From: a virus
DNA: 38,504 bases
Reading direction: 5' to 3' (one strand)
Virus record (IMG/VR): IMGVR_UViG_3300023284_001148
Coordinates: 1 to 38,504 of that record
The translations under genes and the position numbers were made by a program. The notes beneath the pieces were generated by a model. That model saw only the letters and a program-made list of their open reading frames with translations, made no database searches and was not told the origin of the DNA. Every line of letters begins with the position of its first letter. Within the stretch, counting starts at the first letter, position 1. Shown one piece after another: positions 7,962-15,546 of the stretch.

Positions 7962-8111
7962 ATGGGAAAACTAATTACTAATGAGGACGGAACACATTCT
8001 TTTGTTGGAGGTTTCTCTACAAAGAACCCTGAAGATATGAAACAACTGAGTGATAATTTTATTCCTCCAGAGTTTAAGAAACAAAAGAAGCAAAAAAAAT
8101 CAAAGGAATAA
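7962..8111 (+). CDS. 49-residue basic protein, unknown
   Basis: ATG 7962 follows a strong Shine-Dalgarno GGGAGGT at 7952-7958, overlapping the stop of the previous gene. The product (MGKLITNEDGTHSFVGGFST... ending KKQKKQKKSKE) is 49 residues with a lysine/glutamine-rich tail. No function can be assigned; co-expression with the 7751 gene is clear. Confidence 0.6.
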   Translation: MGKLITNEDGTHSFVGGFSTKNPEDMKQLSDNFIPPEFKKQKKQKKSKE

Positions 8112-8116
8112 ATCTT

Positions 8117-8701
8117 ATGACATTTCCACATAGGGGAATCAAGACATTAATCTTTTACTTTAAGAAACACAAAGCAATATATTTTAGAGTTCCTAAAGTT
8201 GCCTCTACTTCTTTGCTAATATCCTTTAGACAAATTGATGATGTAGTGCAAATTGAAGATTATGATGGTTCTTTCTTTAAATTTGCATTTGTAAGAAATC
8301 CCTTCGATCGTTTAGCTAGTTGTTTTAGGCATGTGATCCAAAGGGGAGCTTTACAAAATATCCAGGAGGATCCTAAGTTACACAGAAATATGTCCTTTGA
8401 ACAGTTTGTCGACGTTATTTCTAAAATACCTGAAGCAGATATGGATATTCACTTTAGGCCCCAATATACTTTTATCCCTGAGAAGCCAGATTTCTTAGGA
8501 AAGTTTGAAAATATCCGAGAGGATTTTGCCAGGGTTTGTGAGAAAATAGGAATCAAAGGCCTAGAGCTTAGGCATGAAAACAAAACTGATAAAACCCGGT
8601 TTAAAGATTACTACACACCAGAAGTAGTGGGAAAAGTGGTTGAGTTATACGAACAAGACTTTAATTTATTTGGGTATGAGAAGTCTATTGGAAATCTTTA
8701 A
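8117..8701 (+). CDS. Carbohydrate sulfotransferase family protein
   Basis: A 194-residue member of the Golgi-type sulfotransferase family (Sulfotransfer_2-like). The 5'-phosphosulfate loop is RVPKVASTS at 24-32 and the 3'-phosphate site is FAFVRNPFDRLASCF at 56-70; both are the PAPS-binding signatures of the family. The rest fits the fold: MSFEQFVDVI near 91-100, HFRPQY near 112-117, and a C-terminal YYTPEVVGKVVELYEQDFNLFGY helix, standard in these enzymes. It would transfer sulfate from PAPS to a sugar hydroxyl. Lying between capsid and neck genes, it may be expressed late and modify virion glycans or the host surface. No signal or membrane segment is seen. It is shorter than cellular relatives. 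Confidence 0.88.
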   Translation: MTFPHRGIKTLIFYFKKHKAIYFRVPKVASTSLLISFRQIDDVVQIEDYDGSFFKFAFVRNPFDRLASCFRHVIQRGALQNIQEDPKLHRNMSFEQFVDVISKIPEADMDIHFRPQYTFIPEKPDFLGKFENIREDFARVCEKIGIKGLELRHENKTDKTRFKDYYTPEVVGKVVELYEQDFNLFGYEKSIGNL

Positions 8702-8706
8702 ATAAG
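8696..8706 (+). promoter_or_regulatory. TATA box for neck genes
   Basis: CTTTAAATAAG overlaps the stop of the sulfotransferase and starts 29-30 nt before the ATG at 8726; the stretch to the start is pyrimidine-rich, as in the class B promoters. Confidence 0.6.
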
Positions 8707-8725
8707 GCGTTCCCCTCTAATTAAC

Positions 8726-9199
8726 ATGCCAAAATACTTCGTTTATACGAGCGGACCTTACAGTCATAGAGTCACAAGTGCTGCTACTGGAAATGTTTAT
8801 GGAATGTACAAGGGTAGGTCTTACCTAGTAAAAGATGAGAAAGATATTGCTTGGTTTGAGTCTAATCCTAGGTTCGAGGAAGTAGATGAGGCTTCTGTAC
8901 CTGTTCAAAATCCTGCGAAGAGTGCGTCCGACCTTAAGGAAGATCCAGGCAAGAAATATACCAGAGAGGAATTAGATGCTCTGGATAGGAAAGGTTTGCT
9001 TGAGATTCTTACTAACCTAAACGCTGGAAGAATACCTAGATTAAATCAGCATAAGATTGATAAAATACTAGAGTTACAAGGAGGTGAGGATATGGCAGAA
9101 GAAGAACAATCTCCTGAAACCACAGAGACACCTGAAAAACCAGCTGAGGATGCAGAAAAGGCTGAAGAATCAAGTGAATCTAGTGAGGAGTCTGAGTAA
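8726..9199 (+). CDS. Virion-associated protein with acidic tail
   Basis: A 157-residue protein with three parts: a small beta domain (1-55, YFVYTSGPYSHRV... WFESNPRFEEV, similar in style to phage head or neck accessory proteins), a helical SAP/Rho-N-like segment (REELDALDRKGLLEILTNL near 80-98), and a very acidic, Ser/Pro/Thr-rich tail (EESSESSEESE). It has its own promoter and overlaps the next start through TAATG. Its place between capsid and connector genes suggests a minor head protein; no exact family assignment. Confidence 0.65.
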   Translation: MPKYFVYTSGPYSHRVTSAATGNVYGMYKGRSYLVKDEKDIAWFESNPRFEEVDEASVPVQNPAKSASDLKEDPGKKYTREELDALDRKGLLEILTNLNAGRIPRLNQHKIDKILELQGGEDMAEEEQSPETTETPEKPAEDAEKAEESSESSEESE

Positions 9200-9375
9200 T
9201 GGCAAGTGGTGATTTAACAGCATCGACTCCGGTATTCGTTGATTCTAACGATGGAGTTTTGATTAAGTCAACTATTGATGCTCTAAACCTTGCAGCTGCT
9301 ACAGATACGCTTATTATGCAGCCCGTGGCGGAACAGAATAAGTTCGTGATATTCAAGGTTCAGAGAGAAGCTTAA
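9199..9375 (+). CDS. 58-residue protein, unknown, head region
   Basis: ATG 9199 overlaps the previous stop (TAATG). The product runs MASGDLTASTPVFVDSNDGV to FVIFKVQREA and looks like a small beta-rich domain, with no Cys or membrane segment. A T-rich terminator-like run follows at once. Coupled translation and context suggest a minor virion component. Confidence 0.6.
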   Translation: MASGDLTASTPVFVDSNDGVLIKSTIDALNLAAATDTLIMQPVAEQNKFVIFKVQREA

Positions 9376-9394
9376 TTTTTTTCATTTTTTATTT
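9376..9394 (+). terminator. T-rich transcription terminator
   Basis: Directly after the stop at 9375 comes a run of seven T, then CA, then six T. Archaeal RNA polymerase terminates at such U-rich tracts without a hairpin. The next promoter (ATTAATAAAT at 9402) follows. Confidence 0.55.
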
Positions 9395-9431
9395 CCGATA
9401 GATTAATAAATTTCTAATTCTTAGTTTTAGC

Positions 9432-10070
9432 ATGGCGATAACATATTGTACAGCTGCCCAGGTTAATTCTTTCTTAGGATTAACAACAGCATTTTCGGGT
9501 TCCACGAATCCAACACAAGTGGAAGTGGAGGAATTTATTGAGCGTAATCAAGATTCTATAGATAAAGAAACTATGCATGCATGGAGGACATTAACCATTA
9601 CAGAAGAGACTCATCATTTACAATACCCCGCTTATCAAAGAAGAGATGGATCAGAGATATTTCTCCAACACAGGCAAATTCAAACTCTTTTGAATGGGAC
9701 TGATAAGTTAGAGATCTGGAATGGTTCGGTATTTGAAGATTACTTGGCAACAAGAGTTGAAGGAAGAAACAATGATTATTGGTTCGATAAACGGCTAGGA
9801 ACTATTTACATAAAGACTTTCCCAAGAATTTTACCAAGATATTTTGCAGTCAGGGTGACTTATCGGTATGGGGAAAGCGCAGTTGTGAAGGACATCGAAA
9901 AAGCTTGTGTTCTAATGACAGCGATTGATATTTTGGGTTCCGACGACAGATCCGTTTTGCTTCCAGAGGGAACTAGCAATATTGGATTACCTGGTAAAGC
10001 CGAGTTGTGGCAGAAGCAAGTGGATAAGATTTTACAAAATAGGAGAGAGACTATTTTAGCGATAGTGTAA
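9432..10070 (+). CDS. Head-tail connector (gp6-like) protein
   Basis: A 212-residue protein with the pattern of phage head-tail connectors of the HK97 gp6 / gp15 adaptor group: N-terminal AITYCTAAQVNSFLGL, a helix EFIERNQDSIDKET, a middle beta part with the phrase RLGTIYIKTFPR, then VRVTYRYGE followed by a helix VVKDIEKACVLMTAIDIL, a signature arrangement of these adaptors (beta strand RVTYRYG then helix). It attaches under the portal. A TATA box at 9402 (ATTAATAAAT) lies 30 nt upstream; the stop overlaps the next start (TAATG). Confidence 0.82.
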   Translation: MAITYCTAAQVNSFLGLTTAFSGSTNPTQVEVEEFIERNQDSIDKETMHAWRTLTITEETHHLQYPAYQRRDGSEIFLQHRQIQTLLNGTDKLEIWNGSVFEDYLATRVEGRNNDYWFDKRLGTIYIKTFPRILPRYFAVRVTYRYGESAVVKDIEKACVLMTAIDILGSDDRSVLLPEGTSNIGLPGKAELWQKQVDKILQNRRETILAIV

Positions 10071-10189
10071 TGGAATTTAACATAGACTTGAGAGAATTGA
10101 AGGCCACTGGAGAGATGTCTGAGTTAGAGGTAATTGTTGCCTCATTTGTATTTGGGCTAGGAATCACATTGGGGGTTATGATAATCTAA
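10070..10189 (+). CDS. 39-residue membrane peptide
   Basis: ATG 10070 and the stop at 10187-10189 both overlap neighbours by TAATG. The 39-residue product has an amphipathic charged half (MEFNIDLRELKATGEMSE) and one hydrophobic helix (VIVASFVFGLGITLGVMII). A membrane peptide between two neck genes is odd; it might be a virion-associated or lysis-timing peptide. Coupling at both ends supports that it is real. Confidence 0.6.
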   Translation: MEFNIDLRELKATGEMSELEVIVASFVFGLGITLGVMII

Positions 10190-10623
10190 TGACCGACGTT
10201 TTATTGAGTGTTAAAACTCTCCTAGACAATAACTGGACTTCTGGAAATACGGCAAGTAGGACTCCGACTGTTCAATCAATCTTCGATGTTAAGAGAGTAG
10301 ATTTTCGGATTTCTGGAAGCAAGGATCATATATTTTTGTGGGAAATTACTCGAGTCCCGGAAGATAATGCGGCCGGCGCAGCCAGTAAAAAAGTGACCTG
10401 GGTGATTGCAATAGATATTCGGACAATGTTATCTAGAGCGCAAGCTGATTTAGTTAGAGTGGAAGTAAGAAGGATCCTAAATGCTAATCAAATTGATCCT
10501 TTTGGAGATGCAACTTTTGATATTTCGGACATTACTGACGATCAAGATTTGTCTGATAGACTGGTAGGAATTTGGAGATTCCAAGTAAAATGGGAAATAA
10601 AACAACTAAACTTAGCAATATAA
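10189..10623 (+). CDS. Neck/tail terminator-like protein
   Basis: A 144-residue alpha/beta protein (DVLLSVKTLLDNNW, VDFRISGSKDHIFLWEI, VTWVIAIDIRTM, QADLVRVEVRRIL, IWRFQVKWEIKQL). The layout, N-terminal helix, central strands and a helix before the last strand, is that of tail terminator proteins, and it is placed between connector and tail tube genes as expected. It would cap the tail tube and meet the connector. Assigned from fold pattern and position only. Confidence 0.6.
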   Translation: MTDVLLSVKTLLDNNWTSGNTASRTPTVQSIFDVKRVDFRISGSKDHIFLWEITRVPEDNAAGAASKKVTWVIAIDIRTMLSRAQADLVRVEVRRILNANQIDPFGDATFDISDITDDQDLSDRLVGIWRFQVKWEIKQLNLAI

Positions 10624-10994
10624 AGATAGCGAGCAAGCTGCCTGGGATTCGTGTAAAGAGCATAAATCCTAGATTTAGTTACATGTACCAAGAGGCTGAT
10701 GTTCCTTTTGAGATGCCCCAGAATCACGCAGAGAAGATACTCAAAAACGATAATTTCTATATATCTGATAAAGATGTTAAGAAAACAAAGAAACGGGCTG
10801 AGAGCAAGCCTAGGCAAGAAAAAACATGGCTTGAAGAGTTGAATGAAGTAAAAGGTTTGAGTCCAGCCGACATTGATGGTATAATTTATGTTTATCCAAA
10901 AAAAAGTAATTTGCTCGAAGCTCTTTCACATAAAGGAAAATTACCTTTGGAGACAAAAATGACTAAAAAACTCAAGGAGGCGTTCATCCATTAA
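10590..10994 (+). CDS. Neck-region protein with HhH-like C-terminus
   Basis: Starting at ATG 10590 (34 nt inside the previous gene) gives 134 residues; a TTG 18 nt upstream is less likely. The N-terminal half has a small beta part (GIRVKSINPRFSYMYQEADVPFEMP shown here in part as NPRFSYMYQEADVP). After a basic linker comes WLEELNEVKGLSPADIDGII and a following LLEAL...LPLETKMTKKLKEAF, resembling a helix-hairpin-helix or Rho-N-like small helical domain. A similar helical segment occurs in the gene at 8726. Likely a minor virion protein. Confidence 0.6.
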   Translation: MGNKTTKLSNIKIASKLPGIRVKSINPRFSYMYQEADVPFEMPQNHAEKILKNDNFYISDKDVKKTKKRAESKPRQEKTWLEELNEVKGLSPADIDGIIYVYPKKSNLLEALSHKGKLPLETKMTKKLKEAFIH

Positions 10995-11003
10995 CTTTAA
11001 AAA
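10994..11003 (+). promoter_or_regulatory. TATA box for HNH gene
   Basis: ACTTTAAAAA starts about 30 nt before ATG 11025. It gives the endonuclease its own leaderless transcript, independent of the tail operon. Confidence 0.55.
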
Positions 11004-11024
11004 TTAGAAGTATTTAATAGTTCA

Positions 11025-11543
11025 ATGAAGAGATGCCGAAATCAATTCTGTAAAAAGATATTAGAACCAAGAAAAGGTCAAAAGAAAATTAATCCTAGGA
11101 GAGAGTTTTGTGATGCTCGATGTCAGATAAAGGAGGGAGTTCTAAGATACAATTACAAGAATAGAGAAAATCTAGAATTCTTAAACAAAAGAAGAAAGAC
11201 ATTCCGGGACTGGTATCAGAAGAATAAGGAGAGGCAAAATAAACACGTTTTAAGATACTATTACAAAAATAAAAAGCAACACTTGGAGAGGAGTTATGTG
11301 GAGCGCAATAAAGTAGAAATTTGGAAAATTCTTGGGAGGGTTTGTACTGACTGCGGGAAAAGGGCAGAGGAAGTAAATCACTTAAAATATGATTTTCCCG
11401 AAAGAGATTACTACCGCACTAAAGATGCTAAAGAAAAAGCAAAATATATTAAAGAATATTGTAGGTTTCTCGAACCCTTGTGTATGCCCTGTCACAGGGC
11501 TAAGAAAAAAGGCAAGTATAAACCAGTAGAAAACCTTTTATAG
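11025..11543 (+). CDS. HNH homing-type endonuclease
   Basis: A 172-residue protein. An N-terminal zinc finger (C4, C9, C29, C33: CRNQFC...FCDARC) and a long basic, Tyr/Lys/Arg-rich helical region precede a C-terminal HNH domain: CTDCG at 107-111, EVNHL at 116-120 (the His of motif 1) and PLCMPCHRAKKKG at 151-163. Such free-standing HNH enzymes nick or cut DNA and spread between phage genomes. It stands alone with its own promoter between neck and tail tube genes, a typical landing place for a mobile gene. Confidence 0.85.
   Translation: MKRCRNQFCKKILEPRKGQKKINPRREFCDARCQIKEGVLRYNYKNRENLEFLNKRRKTFRDWYQKNKERQNKHVLRYYYKNKKQHLERSYVERNKVEIWKILGRVCTDCGKRAEEVNHLKYDFPERDYYRTKDAKEKAKYIKEYCRFLEPLCMPCHRAKKKGKYKPVENLL
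11534..11543 (+). promoter_or_regulatory. TATA box for tail tube gene
   Basis: CCTTTTATAG overlaps the end of the HNH gene and starts 30 nt before ATG 11564. Confidence 0.6.
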
Positions 11544-11563
11544 ATAAATGATGTAGTAATCCT

Positions 11564-12532
11564 ATGGCAAGCTTTCACAGCAAACACGCAACTTTCTTGA
11601 TCGGACAGGAATCTACTTTTGGAACAGCGGTTACGGCAGATAAAGACGTGGGTTTGGTACAAACTTTTACCCCAACCGACAAAAGAACTATTGAAGAAGT
11701 GTATGCGGCAGGATCTAGAGAGATTCAAGAGCTAGTGGCTGGAAAGTCTGTTATTGATTGGGATCTTGAAGTCAATATGCAGAACGGAAGATTGTTAGAA
11801 TATGTTTTTGGTACTGTGGCGCATGCAACAACTAGCGCAGATACAAAACACACGTTTTCGGTAGCAACAGCATTGCCTAGCTTCACGACAGAATACAGCT
11901 TTAACTCTAGCACTGATGAAGTGTTTATTTATGATGGATCTAAAGTTAATTCTTCGACGATTTCATTAGACACTAATGGGATCCTGAAGATGAAAATCTC
12001 CGGGAGTTCGCAAGGATCTAGTTCTGCCACTGGCGCCGCTTCTGCCGCAGTGATTTCCAGCCTAGCAGTTCTTCATTTTAAACATGCTTCATTGAAGACT
12101 GGAACGGCTGCAAGCGAAACCAGCGTCGGCAAATTACAAACATTTAATCTAAATATAGAAAATAATATCGAACAAGTTGACGCGGCCGGAACCTTTGTAA
12201 TGCAAGAAGCAATAGCTAGTAATTTAAAAATGTCTTTTGATTTCACCATGATGTTCGAGAATCAGACTGAATATGACATCTTCCAGGGAGGAACAACGCC
12301 ACAGCAAAGCCCAACTGAGAAGAGTGCGTTGTTCAATGCAAACAATGGAGTGGCCCTTGGTTCTGGAAGAAGAGAGTTCGAAATTCAATTAGATGGTTTT
12401 CTTTATGAAGAAGCCGGCACACCCCTTAACGTCGGAGAAACGATTATCCAAAGCTTCAAAGGAACGGCGACTGCGTTAGGTTCAAACGAGTGCTTTTATG
12501 TGGATAATATTTCTGGAGCCGCTTTTAGTTAA
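11564..12532 (+). CDS. Major tail tube protein
   Basis: A 322-residue beta-rich protein with the typical opening of siphovirus tail tube proteins (HATFLIGQESTFGTAVTADKDV in part: IGQESTFGTA), repeated pattern of strand pairs (VIDWDLEVNMQNGRLLEYVFG; LKMSFDFTMMFENQTEYDIF), and a C-terminal NVGETIIQSFKGTA. It lies just upstream of the tail assembly chaperone and tape measure genes, the conserved place. It would stack as hexamers around the tape measure. A Ser/Ala-rich insert (SGSSQGSSSATGAASAAV, about 147-165) looks like an exposed loop or linker between two domains. Confidence 0.85.
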   Translation: MASFHSKHATFLIGQESTFGTAVTADKDVGLVQTFTPTDKRTIEEVYAAGSREIQELVAGKSVIDWDLEVNMQNGRLLEYVFGTVAHATTSADTKHTFSVATALPSFTTEYSFNSSTDEVFIYDGSKVNSSTISLDTNGILKMKISGSSQGSSSATGAASAAVISSLAVLHFKHASLKTGTAASETSVGKLQTFNLNIENNIEQVDAAGTFVMQEAIASNLKMSFDFTMMFENQTEYDIFQGGTTPQQSPTEKSALFNANNGVALGSGRREFEIQLDGFLYEEAGTPLNVGETIIQSFKGTATALGSNECFYVDNISGAAFS

Positions 12533-12580
12533 CTTTATAAAGAATAATCGATTGTAGTTTACATGAAAGGGAGGACATAA
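12533..12580 (+). promoter_or_regulatory. Class A promoter and 5-codon leader peptide
   Basis: CTTTATAAAG (12533-12542) starts 30 nt before an ATG at 12563, not before the real gene start at 12580. That ATG opens a minicistron, MKGRT-stop (12563-12580), whose stop overlaps the chaperone start (TAATG). GGGAGG inside the minicistron is the Shine-Dalgarno for the chaperone. So the mRNA starts leaderless on a dummy peptide and hands ribosomes to the main gene. Confidence 0.6.
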
Positions 12581-12882
12581 TGAAAGTAAAAATAAATACT
12601 GATTCAGGAGAGAAAGAGGTTGAAATTAAAGGTCTTAGGGGTAAACACAGAAAACAATTTCTTGTTAAGATTAGAGAAGTTTCTGAAAAGGCTAAAGAAA
12701 AAGATATTGGTGCAATAGGCCAAATGTCTGAATTTCTAGATTATCAAGATGATTTACTTGTTGAGGTAAGTAATTTGGGGAAAGAAGAATACGATAATTT
12801 GGAATTGGAAGAGCAAAATAAATTAATCTCAGCTTTGAGGAAGATCTTGTTTCCACAATCCCAGGATGAAAGTCTTTTTTAG
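12580..12882 (+). CDS. Tail assembly chaperone, short form (gpG-like)
   Basis: A 100-residue protein between the tail tube and tape measure genes, beginning MKVKINTDSGEKEVEIKGL (a small beta start) and then helical (KHRKQFLVKIREVSEKAKEKD). This is the position and pattern of gpG, which binds the tape measure protein during tail assembly. The frame ends at TAG right after CTTTTTT, and a second frame in -1 continues for 81 codons without its own start, so this is the unshifted product of a gpG/gpGT pair. Confidence 0.85.
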   Translation: MKVKINTDSGEKEVEIKGLRGKHRKQFLVKIREVSEKAKEKDIGAIGQMSEFLDYQDDLLVEVSNLGKEEYDNLELEEQNKLISALRKILFPQSQDESLF

Positions 12883-13124
12883 AACTCCGACAAGTTTCTG
12901 AAGTTTTAAACAAAACCAATGATGCAGAAGGCATTATTAAGAATCTTGTAAAAGAGGGAAAGGTCAGGCCCCTCACGGTCCAACTGATTAGTGAAGAAGC
13001 GTTATGTGAAACTTTTGGTTGGAGGCCTAAAGATTTGGAAGAAATGGACTTATTTTATATTGATGCTTTTAGTGCAATTCTTGCAGGGAAGACTCTTGGC
13101 CTGAAAAGCAGACATACAAAGTAA
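12580..13124 (+). CDS. Tail assembly chaperone, frameshifted form (gpGT-like)
   Basis: At 12874-12882 the sequence reads C, six T, AG. Slippage by -1 (Phe-tRNA on TTT next to the TAG stop) enters a frame running from 12879 to the stop at 13122-13124: LELRQVSEVLNKT... ending AGKTLGLKSRHTK. The fused product is about 181 residues. The extension has no start codon near its beginning and fills the gap to the tape measure gene, as the T domain does in lambda and most siphoviruses. The site is not a perfect X XXY YYZ heptamer, so single-tRNA or transcriptional slippage on T6 is possible. Confidence 0.8.
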
Positions 13125-13151
13125 TAAAAAGTTTTAATTCTTAATTTCTGT

Positions 13152-14336
13152 ATGGCTGACATTGATTTAAAAGTAAAACTTATTCCGGATGTAAGGGAAA
13201 TAGATAAAGAGTTAAAGAAAAAGAGAAAACTTGGTTTAGGTGTTGGTGGTGCCCGTGGTGGAGCTTTTGGCGGAACGATTGGAGGAGCAGCGATAGGGGG
13301 AGCAGCAGGAGCGACAGTTGCAGGTGGAAAGGGGTTAAAGGTTGCAGGGTTTACAAAATTACTTGGTTTGATAGGGATTGGAGTAGCGATATTAGATGCG
13401 CTCAATTTTATTATTAAGCCAATTATGGATCTCTTCAAAGTAATTTTGACGATCTTATTTCTTCCTTTGATTCCGATATTGAAACCTGTTTTGATAGCGT
13501 TAGGAAGATTGGCAGCCGGATTAGTTCCGGTGATGTTGAAATTAAAGGATTCAATAGAAGGAATATTGACTGAGAGATTAACAAATTTAATTAATGCAAT
13601 AGTGGATTTGGTTGTATCTAGAGCCGATTCTTTTGTTAATATTATTGTAGCATTCTTAAGTCTCTTTGAGAGAGTCCTTCCGCTTTTTGATATTGTTCTC
13701 GATGGAATTATTCTAGCGTTGGATGTTGCAGGTAAAAGTATGGAGCCGATGTTTGAATTTATTATTGGTATTCTGGATTTGTTTGCGAAGGGAGGAGATA
13801 AGTTATTTAGATTAATTCTAGATGTTCTAACATTTGCTCAAGATTTTTTACTAAATAGTTGGGACACGATCAAAGAGATTCTTACATCCGTTCAAGATTG
13901 GCTGAGACCTACATGGGACGCGATTAAAGAGATTCTAGGTAATGCGGCTGATAATATATTGCCTAAACTAGAAGATGTTTCAATTTCTTTGGCTAATATT
14001 TTAGTGACAGCTTTCAACACTATTAGCGCGGCTGTTAGGGCTTTCACATTTGGGGGGATTAATCTTGGTACTTTGGCTAAGTTAGGAGTAGAGACAGGAG
14101 GCGATTTTATTGTAAGACCAAACGGACAAATAATTAAAGCAGATCCTAGAGATACTTTGATAGCAACTAAGAATCCAGAAGCTTTATTGGGTGGGGGAAT
14201 GGGGGGAAACTTTACGTTTAATATAACAATTCCAGCGACGATAAATAGCGATTTAGATATAAGGGAGGTAGCCGAGAAAATTGCAGAGTTTAGTAAAGAC
14301 GAGCTCTCAAGAAGAACAACAATGGTAAGATTTTAA
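13152..14336 (+). CDS. Tail tape measure protein
   Basis: A 394-residue protein with charged N-terminus (DVREIDKELKKKRKL), a Gly/Ala-rich stretch (about 30-60), then long hydrophobic and amphipathic helices (GLIGIGVAILDALNFIIKPI, LTILFLPLIPILKPVLIAL, FVNIIVAFLSLFERVLPLF) and a C-terminal domain (GGDFIVRPNGQIIKADPRD, then FNITIPATINSDLDIREVAEKI). The order after the chaperone genes is diagnostic. Tape length sets tail length at about 1.5 angstrom per residue, so the tail should be roughly 60 nm, short for a siphovirus. The hydrophobic part may enter the host membrane during DNA entry. The stop overlaps the next start (TAATG). Confidence 0.9.
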   Translation: MADIDLKVKLIPDVREIDKELKKKRKLGLGVGGARGGAFGGTIGGAAIGGAAGATVAGGKGLKVAGFTKLLGLIGIGVAILDALNFIIKPIMDLFKVILTILFLPLIPILKPVLIALGRLAAGLVPVMLKLKDSIEGILTERLTNLINAIVDLVVSRADSFVNIIVAFLSLFERVLPLFDIVLDGIILALDVAGKSMEPMFEFIIGILDLFAKGGDKLFRLILDVLTFAQDFLLNSWDTIKEILTSVQDWLRPTWDAIKEILGNAADNILPKLEDVSISLANILVTAFNTISAAVRAFTFGGINLGTLAKLGVETGGDFIVRPNGQIIKADPRDTLIATKNPEALLGGGMGGNFTFNITIPATINSDLDIREVAEKIAEFSKDELSRRTTMVRF

Positions 14337-14728
14337 TGGCATACACAATTTTAGATGATACAGATACTACAAATTTAGGTAGTGTGCAGTCGGAGTCATC
14401 GAGTAAGGGGGGAACAGCAACGCAAATTCCTTTACCCGATACAGATTCTAGTGGTGCGCTTTTGATTCCTTTGTTTGGTCCTATTAGAAAATTTAATCCT
14501 ACTCTCATTAAAACTGGGACTGTAGGAGAACTTCAGACTTTCATTGCCAAGCTAGATAAATGGGTTCTAGATGGGAATAGCTTATCAAAAGCAAATATTA
14601 CATACAATAGTGATTTAGAGGCGGCAACTGTAAGCGGGAGAGTCTTGAGTTATCGAAAACAGTGGGATGCGGGAAATCCAACGATTCTTCGTTATACTCT
14701 AGAGATAGTTGAGGGAACTTTCATATGA
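14336..14728 (+). CDS. Distal tail / baseplate protein
   Basis: A 130-residue protein directly after the tape measure. A flexible Ser/Thr-rich start (TNLGSVQSESSSKGGTATQ) leads into PLFGPIRKFNPTLIKTGTVGEL and then a beta part ending ILRYTLEIVEGTFI. The pattern is that of small tail-tip proteins linking the tube to the hub, and the gene overlaps both neighbours. Function is inferred from position. Confidence 0.65.
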   Translation: MAYTILDDTDTTNLGSVQSESSSKGGTATQIPLPDTDSSGALLIPLFGPIRKFNPTLIKTGTVGELQTFIAKLDKWVLDGNSLSKANITYNSDLEAATVSGRVLSYRKQWDAGNPTILRYTLEIVEGTFI

Positions 14729-15546
14729 CTAAAGACAATGCTGTTGAAATTAATAGCATTGATGTTAGTTCTAAAAGAGGAAAAGTATTAGTCGAAGAAG
14801 TTTACCAAAATGAGATCAATAAGGCGACTATTCGATTAAGATTTGATGTAAAAGATTTATTGACTATTGCCAAATTTCAATCAGTGACTATTTGGGAGAA
14901 CTTCTCAGGGACCTTGAAAACAGATGCAAATAGAATTTTTACCGGAAACGTTGCAAAAATAGAAAGAACTCCTGGTGAAGTAATTGTCACGGCGTTTAGC
15001 GATCTCTGGAAAGCAGTTACTACAGAAGTTAATCAGACTTTTGATGTTAATGTAGATAGTGAGGCCGGAGAAGGAAGTGCGATATTTAACACTCTAGCGG
15101 TTTTGGCGGGGCTGACTACGACTGTTCAAGCTACTGGAACCGGCGCATCTTCTATAGTTTTGGATAAATTTGTTTGCATTAGAACGGATGTTTTTGAAAG
15201 AATGCAAACTTTAGCAGACATTTACGAATATCAATTTTACGAAGACGTGCCTAATCAAAAAATTAAGTTCGAACCAGTTGGTTTTGTCACAAATGCAAAT
15301 ACGATCTTTATCGGGGGAGCGAGCAATAATGTGCAGTCGTTTACCAAGTGGAAAGAGGATGCCACCGCTTTGTTTAATAAAGTTGAAATAATTGGAGCTT
15401 TCCAGGAACAGAGAACTACAGAATCTTTTAGTGGAGACGGAGCAGAAACCACATTTACTCTAACAAACGAACCCGAAATTGTGGAAGTTACGGTGGATGG
15501 AACAATAGAAACCGGGGGGGGTGACTGGAGCGACAGAAACTTTTGA
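14725..15546 (+). CDS. Baseplate hub protein, N-terminal part
   Basis: 273 residues beginning MTKDNAVEINSIDVSSKRGKV. It has the look of gp27/gp44-like tail hub proteins: strands (KATIRLRFDVKDLL, FSGTLKTDANRIFTGNVAKIERTPGEVIVTAF), FERMQTLADIYEYQFYED, and KFEPVGFVT. The frame runs into a G8 tract at 15514-15521, after which the reading shifts and soon stops (GGGDWSDRNF). With seven G, the frame would join the next gene exactly: ...TVDGTIETGG-VTGATETFDYTVDKK. It is therefore the first half of one 617-residue hub gene that is broken or switched in this sequence. Confidence 0.75.
   Translation: MTKDNAVEINSIDVSSKRGKVLVEEVYQNEINKATIRLRFDVKDLLTIAKFQSVTIWENFSGTLKTDANRIFTGNVAKIERTPGEVIVTAFSDLWKAVTTEVNQTFDVNVDSEAGEGSAIFNTLAVLAGLTTTVQATGTGASSIVLDKFVCIRTDVFERMQTLADIYEYQFYEDVPNQKIKFEPVGFVTNANTIFIGGASNNVQSFTKWKEDATALFNKVEIIGAFQEQRTTESFSGDGAETTFTLTNEPEIVEVTVDGTIETGGGDWSDRNF

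Noticed and set aside
11564-12532. Contractile sheath candidate
   Set aside because: The protein is too short and lacks sheath-like domains; with one tube gene and no sheath gene the tail is best read as non-contractile.
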